Source of the DNA: Lutimaribacter saemankumensis
Lineage (GTDB): Bacteria > Pseudomonadota > Alphaproteobacteria > Rhodobacterales > Rhodobacteraceae
Assembly (NCBI RefSeq): GCF_900100005.1
Contig: NZ_FNEB01000003.1
Coordinates: 62,001-126,000 of the forward strand
DNA length: 64,000 nt
Direction of reading: 5' to 3'
Position 1 is the stretch's first letter; each line of letters begins with the position of its first letter. Under the pieces are notes generated by a model, which had not been told where the DNA came from, made no database searches, and saw nothing but the letters and a program-made list of their open reading frames with translations. The position numbers were made by a program, and so were the translations under genes. Positions 48,298-58,119 of this stretch are shown here, piece by piece.

Positions 48298-48672
48298 ATG
48301 AGCATCGAAAAAGACGCCTCGATCAACGTGCTGGGTGGAACGCTGGAAAGCTGCTCGGCCGATCCTTTGACCGGCTTTTTTCGCGACGGCCACTGCAACA
48401 CCTGCGCGGCTGATCAGGGCAGTCACACGGTCTGTGCGATCATGACGGCCGAATTCCTGGCCTATTCGAAATATGTGGGCAATGATCTGTCCACACCGCG
48501 GCTTGAGTTCAACTTTGCCGGGCTGAAACCCGGCGATCAATGGTGCCTGTGCGCCGCGCGCTTTCTGCAAGCCCATGACGAAGGCTGCGCCCCCAATGTC
48601 CGCCTGTCGTCGACACACATGCGCGCGCTCGACATCGTGCCGCTGGAAATCCTGGAACGCTACGCCGTCTGA
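48298..48672 (+). CDS. DUF2237 family protein
   Basis: A 124-aa protein starting SIEKDASINVLGGTLESCS and containing TGFFRDGHCNTCAADQGSHTVCA and GDQWCLCAARFLQAHDEG, the Cys-rich pattern of DUF2237. Possibly metal binding; function unknown. It lies 3 bp after the serine hydrolase stop. Confidence 0.84.
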   Translation: MSIEKDASINVLGGTLESCSADPLTGFFRDGHCNTCAADQGSHTVCAIMTAEFLAYSKYVGNDLSTPRLEFNFAGLKPGDQWCLCAARFLQAHDEGCAPNVRLSSTHMRALDIVPLEILERYAV

Positions 48673-48684
48673 CCCGTGGCGATG

Positions 48685-48715
48685 AAAAAAGGGCGGCGCG
48701 CCCGGCGCACCGCCC
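48685..48715 (-). terminator. trpB terminator
   Basis: An 11-bp stem with one mismatch (48691-48701 with 48705-48715) and a 3-nt loop is followed on the minus strand by TTTTTT. It lies 26 bp past the trpB stop, between convergent genes. Confidence 0.78.
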
Positions 48716-48740
48716 CTGATACGTGCAGGTCGAAACCTGT

Positions 48741-49994
48741 TCAGTCCGCGTCGCGGCCTACCGTGTCCGACATGTCGAAGCCCAGGTGCCGCGCCACGGT
48801 AAAGATGTCCTTGTCGCCACGTCCGCACATGTTCATCACGATGATATGGTCGCTCGGCAGGTCCGGCGCGATCTTCATCACATGGGCCAGCGCATGGCTG
48901 GGTTCCAGCGCGGGAATGATTCCCTCGGTCGAACAGGACAGCTGGAACGCCTCCAGCGCCTCGCGGTCGGTGATCGACACGTATTCGGCCCGACCGATAT
49001 CGTGCAGCCAGGCATGTTCCGGCCCGATGCCCGGATAATCCAGGCCCGCCGAAATGCTGAACCCTTCTAGGATCTGGCCGTCGTCGTCCTGCAGCAGGTA
49101 GGTGCGGTTGCCATGCAGCACACCGGGGCGCCCGCCCGTCAGGCTGGCGCAATGCTCCATCTTTTCGTCCACGCCCTTGCCACCGGCTTCGACGCCGATG
49201 ATCCGAACGCTGGGATCGTCGAGGAAGGGAAAGAACAGCCCCATCGCGTTCGACCCTCCGCCGATCGCGGCGATCACCGTGTCGGGCAGGCGGCCTTCGC
49301 CTTCCTGTTCGGCCAGTTGCCAGCGTACTTCCTTGCCGATGATCGATTGGAAATCGCGCACCATCGCCGGGTAGGGGTGCGGCCCCGCCACCGTGCCGAT
49401 GCAGTAGAACGTGTCATGCACGTTGGTCACCCAGTCGCGCAGCGCGTCGTTCATCGCGTCCTTCAACGTGCCGCGCCCCGACGTCACCGGGATCACCTCG
49501 GCGCCCAGAAGGCGCATGCGGAACACGTTGGGCGCCTGGCGCTCCACGTCGTGCTTGCCCATGTAGACCACGCATTTCAGGCCGAACTTGGCGCAGACAG
49601 TGGCCGTGGCGACGCCATGCTGACCGGCGCCGGTTTCCGCGATGATGCGCTGCTTGCCCATACGGCGCGCCAGAAGGATTTGGCCCAGCACGTTGTTGAT
49701 CTTGTGCGCGCCGGTGTGGTTCAGCTCGTCGCGCTTGAGATAGATCTTGGCCCCGCCCAGGTGCTCGGTCAGCCGCTCGGCGTAATAGAGAGGCGAGGGC
49801 CGCCCGACATAGTGCTTCCACAGGTCGTCCATCTCGGCCCAGAAGCTGGGGTCATCCTTGGCGCGGTCGTATTCCTCTTCCAGCGACAGGATCAGCGGCA
49901 TCAGCGTTTCGGATACGAACCGCCCGCCGAAATCGCCAAACCGGCCCTTTTCGTCAGGACCGTTCATGAAAGAGTTGAAAAGATCGTCGGCCAT
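48741..49994 (-). CDS. trpB: Tryptophan synthase beta chain
   Basis: A 417-aa PLP enzyme joining indole and serine. The PLP lysine is in [22 protein letters not shown] and [11 protein letters not shown] bind the cofactor phosphate; the C-terminus has CGRGDKDIF. Begins 97 bp after trpF; trpA is not in the window. Part of the ihfB-lapA-trpF-trpB run. Confidence 0.95.
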   Translation of the reverse strand: MADDLFNSFMNGPDEKGRFGDFGGRFVSETLMPLILSLEEEYDRAKDDPSFWAEMDDLWKHYVGRPSPLYYAERLTEHLGGAKIYLKRDELNHTGAHKINNVLGQILLARRMGKQRIIAETGAGQHGVATATVCAKFGLKCVVYMGKHDVERQAPNVFRMRLLGAEVIPVTSGRGTLKDAMNDALRDWVTNVHDTFYCIGTVAGPHPYPAMVRDFQSIIGKEVRWQLAEQEGEGRLPDTVIAAIGGGSNAMGLFFPFLDDPSVRIIGVEAGGKGVDEKMEHCASLTGGRPGVLHGNRTYLLQDDDGQILEGFSISAGLDYPGIGPEHAWLHDIGRAEYVSITDREALEAFQLSCSTEGIIPALEPSHALAHVMKIAPDLPSDHIIVMNMCGRGDKDIFTVARHLGFDMSDTVGRDAD

Positions 49995-50091
49995 CGTGGC
50001 GCTCTCCCGGCTGCTAGGGCTGTCTTGCTTGCGCTGGTGTAAAGGTAGGGGCCTTCCGACGCAAGACGAGGTGGACGCGGGCGCGCGTGCC

Positions 50092-50739
50092 TTATTCGGC
50101 CTGTGCCGCCGCCACGAAAGCGCGGATCAGGTCCGCATCCTTGACGCCCGGCGCGCTTTCCACCCCCGAGGACACATCCACCTGCCGCGCTCCGGTCAGA
50201 CGCACGGCCGTGGCGACGTTTTCGGGGGTCAGACCGCCCGCCAGCATCCAGGGCTTTTGCCAGTACTTGCGCCCCTGCAACAGCCGCCAGTCGAAACTCA
50301 GCCCGTTGCCACCCGGCAAGTCCGCCCCGGTGGGCGGTTTGGCGTCGATCAGCAGCTGATCGGCCACCGGGGAATAAAGATCGATCTTCTGCAGATCGCC
50401 CGCATCGGCGATCCCGATCGCCTTCATCACCGGCAACCCGTGGCGGGCGCGGATCTCGGCCACGCGGTCGGGGCTTTCCGAGCCATGAAGTTGCAGCATG
50501 TCGAGCGGCACTTCGCCAACGATGCGGTCCAGCGTTGCGTCATCGGCATCCACCACCAGCGCCACCTTGGCCAACCCGGCAGGCGCCTGCAGCGCCAGCG
50601 CGCGGGCGTCGGCCACCGACAGGTTGCGCGGGCTCTTGGCGAAAAAGACGAACCCGGCATAGGCCGCTCCGGCGTCGGCAACGGCCTGCAGGTCGGCGGG
50701 CCGGGTCAGCCCGCAGATTTTCACGCGAATATCGGGCAT
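50092..50739 (-). CDS. trpF: Phosphoribosylanthranilate isomerase
   Basis: A 215-aa TIM-barrel enzyme of tryptophan synthesis. It begins [17 protein letters not shown] with the catalytic Cys, has [10 protein letters not shown], and ends with AGGLTPENV and [15 protein letters not shown] (catalytic Asp). Starts 7 bp after the lapA stop. Confidence 0.95.
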   Translation of the reverse strand: MPDIRVKICGLTRPADLQAVADAGAAYAGFVFFAKSPRNLSVADARALALQAPAGLAKVALVVDADDATLDRIVGEVPLDMLQLHGSESPDRVAEIRARHGLPVMKAIGIADAGDLQKIDLYSPVADQLLIDAKPPTGADLPGGNGLSFDWRLLQGRKYWQKPWMLAGGLTPENVATAVRLTGARQVDVSSGVESAPGVKDADLIRAFVAAAQAE

Positions 50740-50746
50740 TTCCGGG

Positions 50747-51106
50747 TCAGCCGGCCTTGTCGAGCAGGGCCAGGACCTCGTCCTTGCCCTCGTTCTGCTT
50801 GGCTTCCTTGCGGCGCAGCTCGCGTTCGAGCTTTTTCACCTCGGATTGCTTGCGGACGACTTCGGCGCGATGCTTGTGCTCGCGGATCCACTCCCAGACA
50901 AAGCCCAGCAACAGCCCCGCCAGCACGCCGCCAAAGCCCACGATGAACAAGGGAAGTTCGACGGAATAGCTCAGCACACTCATGCCGGGAAATTCGGCCA
51001 GTCCGCCGGGCAGCGTATTGAGAGTCACGCTGCCGCGGTTGGCCAAAGCCAGCACGATAAGCACCACCGCGATGGCGGCAAGGATGGCATAGCGGATGTA
51101 ACGCAT
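50747..51106 (-). CDS. lapA: LapA-family (DUF1049) membrane protein
   Basis: A 119-aa inner-membrane protein with two TM segments (residues ~7-25 and ~52-72) and a basic coiled-coil tail ([20 protein letters not shown]). LapA with LapB adjusts lipopolysaccharide synthesis in enterics; whether that holds here is not shown. Located between ihfB and trpF, as often in alphaproteobacteria. Confidence 0.82.
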   Translation of the reverse strand: MRYIRYAILAAIAVVLIVLALANRGSVTLNTLPGGLAEFPGMSVLSYSVELPLFIVGFGGVLAGLLLGFVWEWIREHKHRAEVVRKQSEVKKLERELRRKEAKQNEGKDEVLALLDKAG

Positions 51107-51112
51107 GGCAAC

Positions 51113-51394
51113 CTACTTTCCGTTCAGACGATCCCGCAGCAGCTTGCCGGTCTTGAAGAACGGCACATGCTTTTCTTCGACATGCACGGATTCACCGGTG
51201 CGCGGGTTGCGGCCCACGCGCGCGTCGCGCTTCTTGACGGAAAACGCGCCAAAGCCGCGCAGTTCAACCCGGTCCCCCCGCGACATGGCGGCGGTGATCT
51301 CTTCGAAGATCGTGTTCACGATCCTTTCGACATCCCGTTGATACAAGTGTGGGTTTTCGTCTGCGATCTTCTGAATCAGTTCTGACCTGATCAT
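51113..51394 (-). CDS. ihfB: Integration host factor beta subunit
   Basis: A 93-aa DNA-bending protein: [35 protein letters not shown] and the arm [21 protein letters not shown] with the intercalating Pro. A TATAGT on the minus strand (51446-51451) could be the -10 box. The rpsA terminator upstream gives ihfB its own transcription unit. Confidence 0.94.
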   Translation of the reverse strand: MIRSELIQKIADENPHLYQRDVERIVNTIFEEITAAMSRGDRVELRGFGAFSVKKRDARVGRNPRTGESVHVEEKHVPFFKTGKLLRDRLNGK

Positions 51395-51616
51395 TCCAGC
51401 AATCCCCCCCGCGCGGTTTTTTAGCGTCGCAGTTCCTTTGGCCCGACTATAGGAAGAAAAAGCGGCTACGGAAATAGCCGCGCACGGGCTTTGCGGAAAT
51501 TCTGACGCGATTTCAGGGCGATTCCGGGTAGGTCTCGCACCCAGACCGGATTATACGGCGCGGCGCAACGGCTTGGCACGCTTTTCGGCCATGCCATGAT
51601 TCGGGCGCCGGGGAAC

Positions 51617-51646
51617 GAAAAAAGGCCCCGCGCGGGCGGGGCCTTT
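51617..51646 (-). terminator. rpsA terminator
   Basis: Perfect 10-bp stem AAAGGCCCCG / CGGGGCCTTT, 6-nt loop, followed on the minus strand by TTTTTT, 32 bp past the rpsA stop. Confidence 0.9.
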
Positions 51647-51678
51647 CAATGGTTTCCATGTGATGCGCAGGGCTGCGA

Positions 51679-53361
51679 TCAGTCGTCGTCGCCCTTCAGC
51701 GCCGCACCCAGGATGTCGCCCAGCGATGCGCCCGAGTCGGACGAACCATACTGCTGCACGGCTTCCTTTTCCTCGGCGATTTCGCGCGCCTTGATCGACA
51801 GGCCCAGACGGCGGGTCTTGCTGTCCACGTTGGTCACGCGCACATCGACCTTGTCACCGACCTGGAAGCGCTCGGGGCGCTGCTCGGCGCGGTCGCGCGA
51901 CAGGTCCGAACGGCGGATGAAGGATTTCATGCCTTCGTATTCCACCTCGATGCCGCCATCCTCGATCGCGGTCACTTCGACGGTGATGACCGAGCCGCGC
52001 TTCACGCCGCCAACGGCCTCGGCGAACTTGTCGCCACCCAGCGCCTTGATCGACAGCGAGATACGCTCTTTTTCCACGTCCACTTCGGTGACGACGGCTT
52101 TGACGACATCGCCCTTCTTGTAGTTCTGGATCGCGTCTTCGCCACGCTCGTCCCAGCTCAGGTCGCTGAGGTGAACCATGCCGTCGATGTCGCCGTCGAG
52201 ACCGATGAACAGACCGAATTCGGTGATGTTCTTGACCTCGCCCTCGACCTCGGTGCCCTCGGGGTGCGTTTCGGCGAACACTTCCCACGGGTTGCGCATG
52301 GTCTGCTTCAGGCCCAGCGATACGCGGCGCTTGGCCGGATCGATTTCCAGGACCATGACGTCCACTTCCTGGCTGGTCGACACGATCTTGCCGGGATGCA
52401 CGTTCTTCTTGGTCCAGGACATTTCGCTGACATGGACCAGGCCTTCGACGCCCGGTTCCAGTTCGACGAACGCACCGTAATCGGTGATGTTGGTCACGCG
52501 GCCGGAATGCACCGAACCCAGCGGGTACTTGGCGCCGACCAGATCCCACGGATCATCTTCCAGCTGCTTCATGCCCAGGCTGATGCGGTGGGTGTCCTTG
52601 TTGATCTTGATGACCTGCACCTTGATCGTTTCACCGATCGACAGGATTTCCGACGGGTGGTTGACCCGGCGCCATGCCATGTCGGTGACGTGCAGCAGGC
52701 CGTCAACGCCGCCCAGGTCGACGAACGCACCGTATTCGGTGATGTTCTTGACCACGCCGTCCACGGTGTCGCCTTCGTTCAGCTTGCCGATCACCTCGGC
52801 GCGCTGTTCGGCACGGCTTTCTTCCAGGATGGCGCGGCGCGACACGACGATGTTGCCACGGCGGCGGTCCATCTTGAGGATCTGGAACGGCTGCTTGAGA
52901 CCCATCAGCGGGCCGGCGTCGCGCACGGGGCGCACATCGACCTGGCTGCCGGGCAGGAACGCCACGGCGCCGCCCAGATCGACGGTAAAGCCACCCTTGA
53001 CGCGGCCAAAGATCGCGCCTTCGACGCGGGCATCGTCGGCATAGGCTTTTTCCAGGCGGTCCCAGGCTTCTTCGCGGCGGGCCATTTCGCGGGAAATGAC
53101 GGCTTCGCCACGGGCGTTTTCAGCCGCGCGCAGGTAAACCTCGACCTCGTCGCCGACGGTGATTTCGGGGGCTTCGCCGGGATTTGCGAATTCTTTCAGA
53201 TCAACGCGGCCTTCCATCTTGTAGCCGACGTCGATGATGGCCTGGCCCGCTTCGACTGCGATGACCTTGCCTTTGACGACAGAACCCTCTTCGGGTGTGT
53301 CCATTTCGAAGCTTTCATTAAGGAGGGCTTCGAATTCCTCCATGGATGCGTTCTGAGCCAT
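51679..53361 (-). CDS. rpsA: Ribosomal protein bS1
   Basis: A 560-aa protein with six S1 RNA-binding domains; repeats are obvious at VVKNITEYGAFVDLGGVDGLLHV, VTNITDYGAFVELEPGVEGLVHV and VKNITEFGLFIGLDGDIDGMVHL. ATG at 53361. It has its own promoter region (53362-53530) and terminator. Upstream neighbour is an aldo/keto reductase rather than cmk directly. Confidence 0.95.
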   Translation of the reverse strand: MAQNASMEEFEALLNESFEMDTPEEGSVVKGKVIAVEAGQAIIDVGYKMEGRVDLKEFANPGEAPEITVGDEVEVYLRAAENARGEAVISREMARREEAWDRLEKAYADDARVEGAIFGRVKGGFTVDLGGAVAFLPGSQVDVRPVRDAGPLMGLKQPFQILKMDRRRGNIVVSRRAILEESRAEQRAEVIGKLNEGDTVDGVVKNITEYGAFVDLGGVDGLLHVTDMAWRRVNHPSEILSIGETIKVQVIKINKDTHRISLGMKQLEDDPWDLVGAKYPLGSVHSGRVTNITDYGAFVELEPGVEGLVHVSEMSWTKKNVHPGKIVSTSQEVDVMVLEIDPAKRRVSLGLKQTMRNPWEVFAETHPEGTEVEGEVKNITEFGLFIGLDGDIDGMVHLSDLSWDERGEDAIQNYKKGDVVKAVVTEVDVEKERISLSIKALGGDKFAEAVGGVKRGSVITVEVTAIEDGGIEVEYEGMKSFIRRSDLSRDRAEQRPERFQVGDKVDVRVTNVDSKTRRLGLSIKAREIAEEKEAVQQYGSSDSGASLGDILGAALKGDDD

Positions 53362-53489
53362 GTGGCGTCTATTTCCTTTACGTATCGGTTTATCTGGCCG
53401 TGCGGTTGTCTCCGCCGGTCTTGGGTTGGTCATTTGGGCCGCCGCAAAACAAAGAGGGCCGGTGCGTCCCGACCCTGCTCGATCTCTTT

Positions 53490-53516
53490 GTTATAGCGGC
53501 ATGAATGCCGTGTCGA
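53490..53516 (-). promoter_or_regulatory. Candidate rpsA promoter with palindromic spacer
   Basis: On the minus strand TCGACA (53511-53516) and TATAAC (53490-53495) are separated by 15 bp made up of the dyad CGGCAT-GA-ATGCCG (53497-53510). A second inverted repeat, AACAAAGAG (53448-53456) / CTCTTTGTT (53484-53492), overlaps the -10 box. Confidence 0.45.
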
Positions 53517-53651
53517 CGCGCGGTGTTTAGCGAAGGCAGGCCAGCATGGCAAGGGCTTTGCGCGCTTTTCGGCCAGTGCGGCGGGATATGGCTGACCATC
53601 GCCAGGCACCGGCCGCAGGGCCTCTTTCGGCCCCGGCGCAGTCGAAGGACG

Positions 53652-54650
53652 TCAGCAGAACCGTTCCGGCCCCACCCATTGCCCGGCGGAATAGCGGTCG
53701 CCATGGGCCCAGCCAACGGGCAGCACCGCCTCGATCCGCGCGATGTCGTCGCCCGACAATTCCAGCGTCACGCCCTGCACCAGTTCGCGGAAATGGCTGA
53801 CCGAGCGGGTGCCGGGGATCGGCACCACATGGTCGCCCTGCGCCAGCACCCACGCGATCGCCAGCGCGGCGGCGGGCACACCCATTTCCGCGGCCAGCGC
53901 GCGGAACCGGTCGGTCGCGGCCAGGTTGGCGGCGAAGTTCGGCGCCTGGAATCGCGGGTTTTCGCGCAGGAACGGCAAATCGGCCACCGCTTCGGCGTTT
54001 AGCGGGGTGTCGGTCAGCAGCGACCGGCCCACCGGCGAAAAGGCCACCAGCGCCACGCCCAGTTCGGCGCAGGTCTGAAGCAGGCCCAGTTCGGGCGCGC
54101 GGGTCGACAGCGAATATTCCGACTGCACCGCCGCGACCGGATGGACCGCATGCGCACGCCGCAGGCTCGAGGGTGCGATCTCGGAAAAACCGATGCTTTT
54201 GGCCTTGCCCTTTTTCACCAGCGCGGCCAGCGCTTCGGTCGCGTCTTCGATGGGCATCTCGGCCTCGCGGCGGTGGATATAATAAAGATCCACGCAGTCG
54301 ATCCCCATCCGCTCTAGGCTCTGGTCCAGTTCCGCCTCCAGATGCGCCAGAGAGTTGTCGAATTTCCGGTTGCCCTCGGCATCGCGGGTGATTCCGCCCT
54401 TGGTGGCGATATGCAGGGTGTCGCGCGCGCCCGGATTGTCCCGCAGCCACGCGCCGATTGCGCGTTCCGACCGCCCCATCCCGTAGATGTTCGAGGTGTC
54501 GATATGGCGCACGCCCAGCTCCATCGCGGCATCCAGGATGGCGTAAGAGTTTTCCTCGGTCGTCGGACCATAGAATTCGGCGAAACTCATCGCGCCCACG
54601 CCAAGGGCGGATGTGCTCAGCGGGCCGATCTTGCGGTTGGGCAGGGTCAT
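53652..54650 (-). CDS. Aldo/keto reductase
   Basis: A 332-aa NADPH-dependent oxidoreductase with the AKR tetrad: Asp/Tyr in [12 protein letters not shown], Lys in [10 protein letters not shown] and His in [10 protein letters not shown]; cofactor contacts in [10 protein letters not shown]. The ATG overlaps the cmk stop (ATGA). Its position between cmk and rpsA breaks the usual adjacency. Substrate unknown. Confidence 0.9.
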   Translation of the reverse strand: MTLPNRKIGPLSTSALGVGAMSFAEFYGPTTEENSYAILDAAMELGVRHIDTSNIYGMGRSERAIGAWLRDNPGARDTLHIATKGGITRDAEGNRKFDNSLAHLEAELDQSLERMGIDCVDLYYIHRREAEMPIEDATEALAALVKKGKAKSIGFSEIAPSSLRRAHAVHPVAAVQSEYSLSTRAPELGLLQTCAELGVALVAFSPVGRSLLTDTPLNAEAVADLPFLRENPRFQAPNFAANLAATDRFRALAAEMGVPAAALAIAWVLAQGDHVVPIPGTRSVSHFRELVQGVTLELSGDDIARIEAVLPVGWAHGDRYSAGQWVGPERFC

Positions 54651-55267
54651 GTCATGCGCTCCTTCATTGCCTGGTCCACGGCCGCGATGGCGGTGGCCAC
54701 GGCCTCGTCTATGCTCAGATGCGAAGTATCGAGTTCCACCGCGTCGTCGGCCGGGCGCAGCGGTGCGTCGGCGCGGCCCATGTCGCGGGCGTCACGCTCT
54801 TTCACGTCTTCCAGAACCGTGGCGAAATCCGTCTCGACACCTTTCTCGCGCAGCTCGCGATAGCGCCGTTCGGCGCGCACTTCGGGGCTGGCGATGACGA
54901 ACAGCTTGGCCTCTGCCTCGGGGCAGATCACCGTGCCGATGTCGCGCCCGTCCAGCACAGCGCCGCCCGCCCGGCGGGCAAAGGCGCGCTGGAAATCCAC
55001 CAGCGCCGCGCGCACCTCGGGGATGGCCGCGACCTTGGACGCGGCCTGCGCCACGTCCGGCGTGCGCAGGTTGCCCGCCTCGAGATCCGCGGCCGTCAGC
55101 GTCCGGGCCGCCTCGACCGGATCGGCCCCCGCCAGGTGCCGTGCGCCCACGGCGCGGTAAAGCAGCCCGGTATCGAGATGCGCAAACCCGTAATGCGCGG
55201 CCACGGCCCTTGAGATGGTGCCCTTTCCGGCCGCGGCGGGCCCGTCGATTGCGATGGTGAAACTCAT
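54647..55267 (-). CDS. cmk: Cytidylate kinase
   Basis: A 206-aa kinase phosphorylating CMP/dCMP. P-loop GPAAAGKGT at residues ~9-17, [10 protein letters not shown], and [12 protein letters not shown]. Start at 55267 ([10 protein letters not shown]) chosen over an ATG five codons earlier by family alignment. Usual aroA-cmk-rpsA neighbourhood. Confidence 0.94.
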   Translation of the reverse strand: MSFTIAIDGPAAAGKGTISRAVAAHYGFAHLDTGLLYRAVGARHLAGADPVEAARTLTAADLEAGNLRTPDVAQAASKVAAIPEVRAALVDFQRAFARRAGGAVLDGRDIGTVICPEAEAKLFVIASPEVRAERRYRELREKGVETDFATVLEDVKERDARDMGRADAPLRPADDAVELDTSHLSIDEAVATAIAAVDQAMKERMT

Positions 55268-55340
55268 GGCATTCCCCTGCACGGCGGTGCTGGCAAAACC
55301 ACTAGCAAGCCATCGGAAGAATGGAAAGTGACCCGCGTCT

Positions 55341-55706
55341 TCAGGCTGGCCAGAGAACCGTGGCGAACCCCGCCACCGTTTCCACCGACCAGATCAGCGA
55401 TGCGCCGACCGCCACGGCAAAGCCCATGACGAACACGAAGCGAGACAGCCGCGAGCGTTGTGCGAAGGATTGTTCCAGCCGCGTGATCTCGGCCTCGGTG
55501 CGGTCGCTCAGGCGGCGGAAAAAGCCGTGCGACAGTCGGCCGATTGCATGATCGGCAACGATGACAAACCCCGCGACGATCAGGAAAACCGATCCCATCG
55601 CCTCACCGCCGATGGCAAACAGGGCCGCCACCGACATCGCCAGCGCCCCGAACAGGAATCCGAGCGGAAAACTGAATGCGATCAAGAATCTGTCGTACAG
55701 CGTCAT
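55341..55706 (-). CDS. Hypothetical membrane protein
   Basis: A 121-aa protein with about three hydrophobic segments (residues ~7-30, ~38-55, ~93-117) and a basic, Arg-rich stretch in between ([20 protein letters not shown]). No family recognised. Located between aroA and cmk; could be co-transcribed. Confidence 0.62.
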   Translation of the reverse strand: MTLYDRFLIAFSFPLGFLFGALAMSVAALFAIGGEAMGSVFLIVAGFVIVADHAIGRLSHGFFRRLSDRTEAEITRLEQSFAQRSRLSRFVFVMGFAVAVGASLIWSVETVAGFATVLWPA

Positions 55707-55809
55707 GCAACCATCCCGGTCTGCCACAGGGCTGGAATACAAGCGAAATGCGGCCCGTTTTTGACCCGCTGGTGAAAAGAAGTGTCCGGCGATGCGGCGC
55801 GGTTGTGGC

Positions 55810-57156
55810 TCAGGCAGGCCCGATATCCGCGCCCAGATCGGTCATCAACGTGCCGAAAACCGGAAAGGACGTGGCGATCGGCCCGCCGTCATCCACCGTC
55901 ATGGGCGCGTCCGAAGCCAGCCCCAGAACCAGGAACGACATGGCGATCCGGTGGTCGAGATGCGTGGCCGCCGTTGCGCCGCCCGGCACACCAGCCGCGC
56001 CGCGCCCATGCACGATCCACCAGTCCGGCCCGTCCTCTACCTCGACGCCCGCGGCCCGCAGCCCGTCGGCCATCGCGGCGATGCGGTCGGATTCCTTCAC
56101 GCGCAACTCCTTGACGCCGCGCATCTCGGTCGCGCCTTCGGCAAAGGCGGCCACCACCGACAGCACCGGGTATTCGTCGATCATGCTGGCCGCGCGCTCG
56201 GGCGGCACCGCGATGCCCTTCATGCCCGGCGAATGGCGCGCGCGCAGGTCGGCCACGGGTTCGCCGCCTTCCTCGCGCAGGTTTTCGAATGTCAGGTCCG
56301 CGCCCATCTCCTGCAGGGTGTAAAACAGCCCCGCCCGCGTGGGGTTCAGCCCGATATTGGGCACCAGCACGTCCGATCCCGGCACGATCAGCGCGGCGCA
56401 GACCGGAAACGCGGCCGAGCTGGGGTCGCGCGGCACCACGATGGTCTGCGGGCGCAGCTCGGGGCGCCCGGTCAGGGTGATGACCCGGCCCTCGTCGCTG
56501 TCCTCGGTCACGATTTCCGCGCCGAACCCCGCCAGCATCCGTTCGGTATGATCGCGCGTCGCCTCGCGCTCGATCACCACGGTCTGGCCCGGCGCGTTCA
56601 GCCCGGCCAGCAGCACCGCCGATTTCACCTGCGCCGAAGGCACCGGCACGGTATAGCGCACCGGCACCGGGTCGGCGGCGCCCACGATGGTCATCGGCAG
56701 CCGCCCGCCCGAGCGCCCGACCGCCTGCGCGCCGAACAGCGCCAGCGGGTCGGTCACCCGCGCCATCGGCCGCTTGTTCAGACTGGCGTCGCCGGTGAAG
56801 GTCGCAGTGATCGGGCAGGTGGCCATCGCCCCCATGATCAGCCGCACGCCGGTGCCGGAATTGCCGCAATCGATCACCTCGCCCGGCTCGGCGAAGCCGC
56901 CCACGCCCACGCCGTGCACATGCCATGTGCCGTCGCCGTCGCGCGTCACCTCGGCCCCGAAGGCCCGCATCGCCTTGGCGGTGTCCAGCACGTCCTGCCC
57001 TTCGAGCAGGCCGGTCACGACCGTTTCGCCCACGCTCAGCGCACCAAGGATTAGCGCGCGGTGGCTGATCGACTTGTCGCCGGGCACATGCGCCTCGCCG
57101 CGCAATCCCTCGCTGCGCCGCGCAATCATCTTCTGGGCCGGACCATGTGCGGACAT
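55810..57156 (-). CDS. aroA: 3-phosphoshikimate 1-carboxyvinyltransferase (EPSP synthase), class II-like
   Basis: A 448-aa shikimate-pathway enzyme. Class II motifs are visible: [20 protein letters not shown] and NPTR. In the PEP-site loop, [10 protein letters not shown] has Gly101 where the CP4 enzyme has Ala100. ATG at 57156 with AAAGAGGT upstream. Downstream are the membrane protein and cmk; upstream, on the same strand, the winged-helix membrane protein. Confidence 0.93.
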   Translation of the reverse strand: MSAHGPAQKMIARRSEGLRGEAHVPGDKSISHRALILGALSVGETVVTGLLEGQDVLDTAKAMRAFGAEVTRDGDGTWHVHGVGVGGFAEPGEVIDCGNSGTGVRLIMGAMATCPITATFTGDASLNKRPMARVTDPLALFGAQAVGRSGGRLPMTIVGAADPVPVRYTVPVPSAQVKSAVLLAGLNAPGQTVVIEREATRDHTERMLAGFGAEIVTEDSDEGRVITLTGRPELRPQTIVVPRDPSSAAFPVCAALIVPGSDVLVPNIGLNPTRAGLFYTLQEMGADLTFENLREEGGEPVADLRARHSPGMKGIAVPPERAASMIDEYPVLSVVAAFAEGATEMRGVKELRVKESDRIAAMADGLRAAGVEVEDGPDWWIVHGRGAAGVPGGATAATHLDHRIAMSFLVLGLASDAPMTVDDGGPIATSFPVFGTLMTDLGADIGPA

Positions 57157-57273
57157 CGCATACCTCTTTCCTGACGTCGCCAACCCTCTAGCGCGCCGAC
57201 CGGGCAAGGTCCATCGCCCTGACCTGCATCATGCCGAAAATACGCACGCGCGGCCCCGCCGCCCGCCGGGCTG

Positions 57274-57975
57274 TCACTGCAGCTTGATCACGTCCGGGCT
57301 GATCGTCAGCATGTAACCCTCGCGCGATACGTGCCGGATCAGAAGCTGGCTGAGCAGCTGGTTGCCCAGATGATCGCGCAGCCGCTTGATGCGCGTGGCA
57401 CCCCCGGCCTCTTCGCAGTCGATCGAGGGCTTGCCCGAAATCGTGGCCTCCAGCTCCACCCCCGATATGATCTCGTCGTCCAGCCGCGCCTCGCACAGCA
57501 CCGACAGCGTTTCCAGCGCATTGTCGGTCAGCCCGAATTCCATGTTGTTGATCTCGACGATCTTCTGCTCGCGGTTCAGCACGAGCGAGGTGATATGCAG
57601 CCCCGACCGTTCGATCTCTAGCAGGCGCTGGTTCAGCGCCGCGTTGGTCAGCAGGAAATAGAGCGACGACAGCAGCAGGCAGAAGGCCAGCACCAGCAGC
57701 ACAAGGATGATCAGCCGGTAGGACGAAAGAACCTCGGCAAAGGTCGTGCCGGATTGCCCCAGAACCATCAGCAGGTTGATCTCGTTGGGGTTCACCAGCG
57801 CGTCGTTTTCCTCGAATATCTGGGCCACGCGGTCGTTGAACACGTTGGCGTCGGGCAGGCTCAGAAACATCGCGACCGCCGCGGCGACCAGCGCCACCAG
57901 AACGAACATGCCGCCCCAGACCACCAGCTTGCGCGGCGGTCCGAACCTTGCCGCGCGCCCGTCATCTCCTGCCAT
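57274..57975 (-). CDS. Membrane-anchored protein with C-terminal OmpR-type winged helix
   Basis: A 233-aa protein with TM1 (residues 17-40), a 46-residue periplasmic loop (ANVFNDRVAQIFEENDALVN), TM2 (87-109), then a cytoplasmic region. Residues ~146-226 read as a Trans_reg_C winged helix: LTDNALETLSVLCEARL, RIKRLRDHLGNQ, and LIRHVSREGYML, where I-RLR and the terminal GYxL wing are diagnostic. The topology is the reverse of ToxR/CadC, whose wing is N-terminal. No receiver or kinase domain. Expected to be a membrane-bound one-component regulator. Divergent from the dadA-like operon; 117 bp upstream of aroA. Confidence 0.72.
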   Translation of the reverse strand: MAGDDGRAARFGPPRKLVVWGGMFVLVALVAAAVAMFLSLPDANVFNDRVAQIFEENDALVNPNEINLLMVLGQSGTTFAEVLSSYRLIILVLLVLAFCLLLSSLYFLLTNAALNQRLLEIERSGLHITSLVLNREQKIVEINNMEFGLTDNALETLSVLCEARLDDEIISGVELEATISGKPSIDCEEAGGATRIKRLRDHLGNQLLSQLLIRHVSREGYMLTISPDVIKLQ

Positions 57976-58028
57976 CCGCCCGATCCCTTCGGCTGTTTCA
58001 TCCCGACCATAGGCAAGCGCGCGGGCGC

Positions 58029-58067
58029 TGCCAATCGCCCTACACGCGATTGTAATTGGGGTTGGCA
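58029..58067 (+). promoter_or_regulatory. Nested inverted repeat between the winged-helix gene and the dadA-like operon
   Basis: Inner perfect dyad CAATCGC-CCTACAC-GCGATTG (58032-58052) is nested in outer arms TGCCAA (58029-58034) and TTGGCA (58062-58067). It lies in the 144-bp divergent gap, 52 bp before the dadA-like ATG: the best operator candidate in the window. Confidence 0.55.
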
Positions 58068-58119
58068 AGCCGCCGCGCAGGCGGGAATGTGCGTCCACCG
58101 CCAAGGGGGGGGGAGTCGC

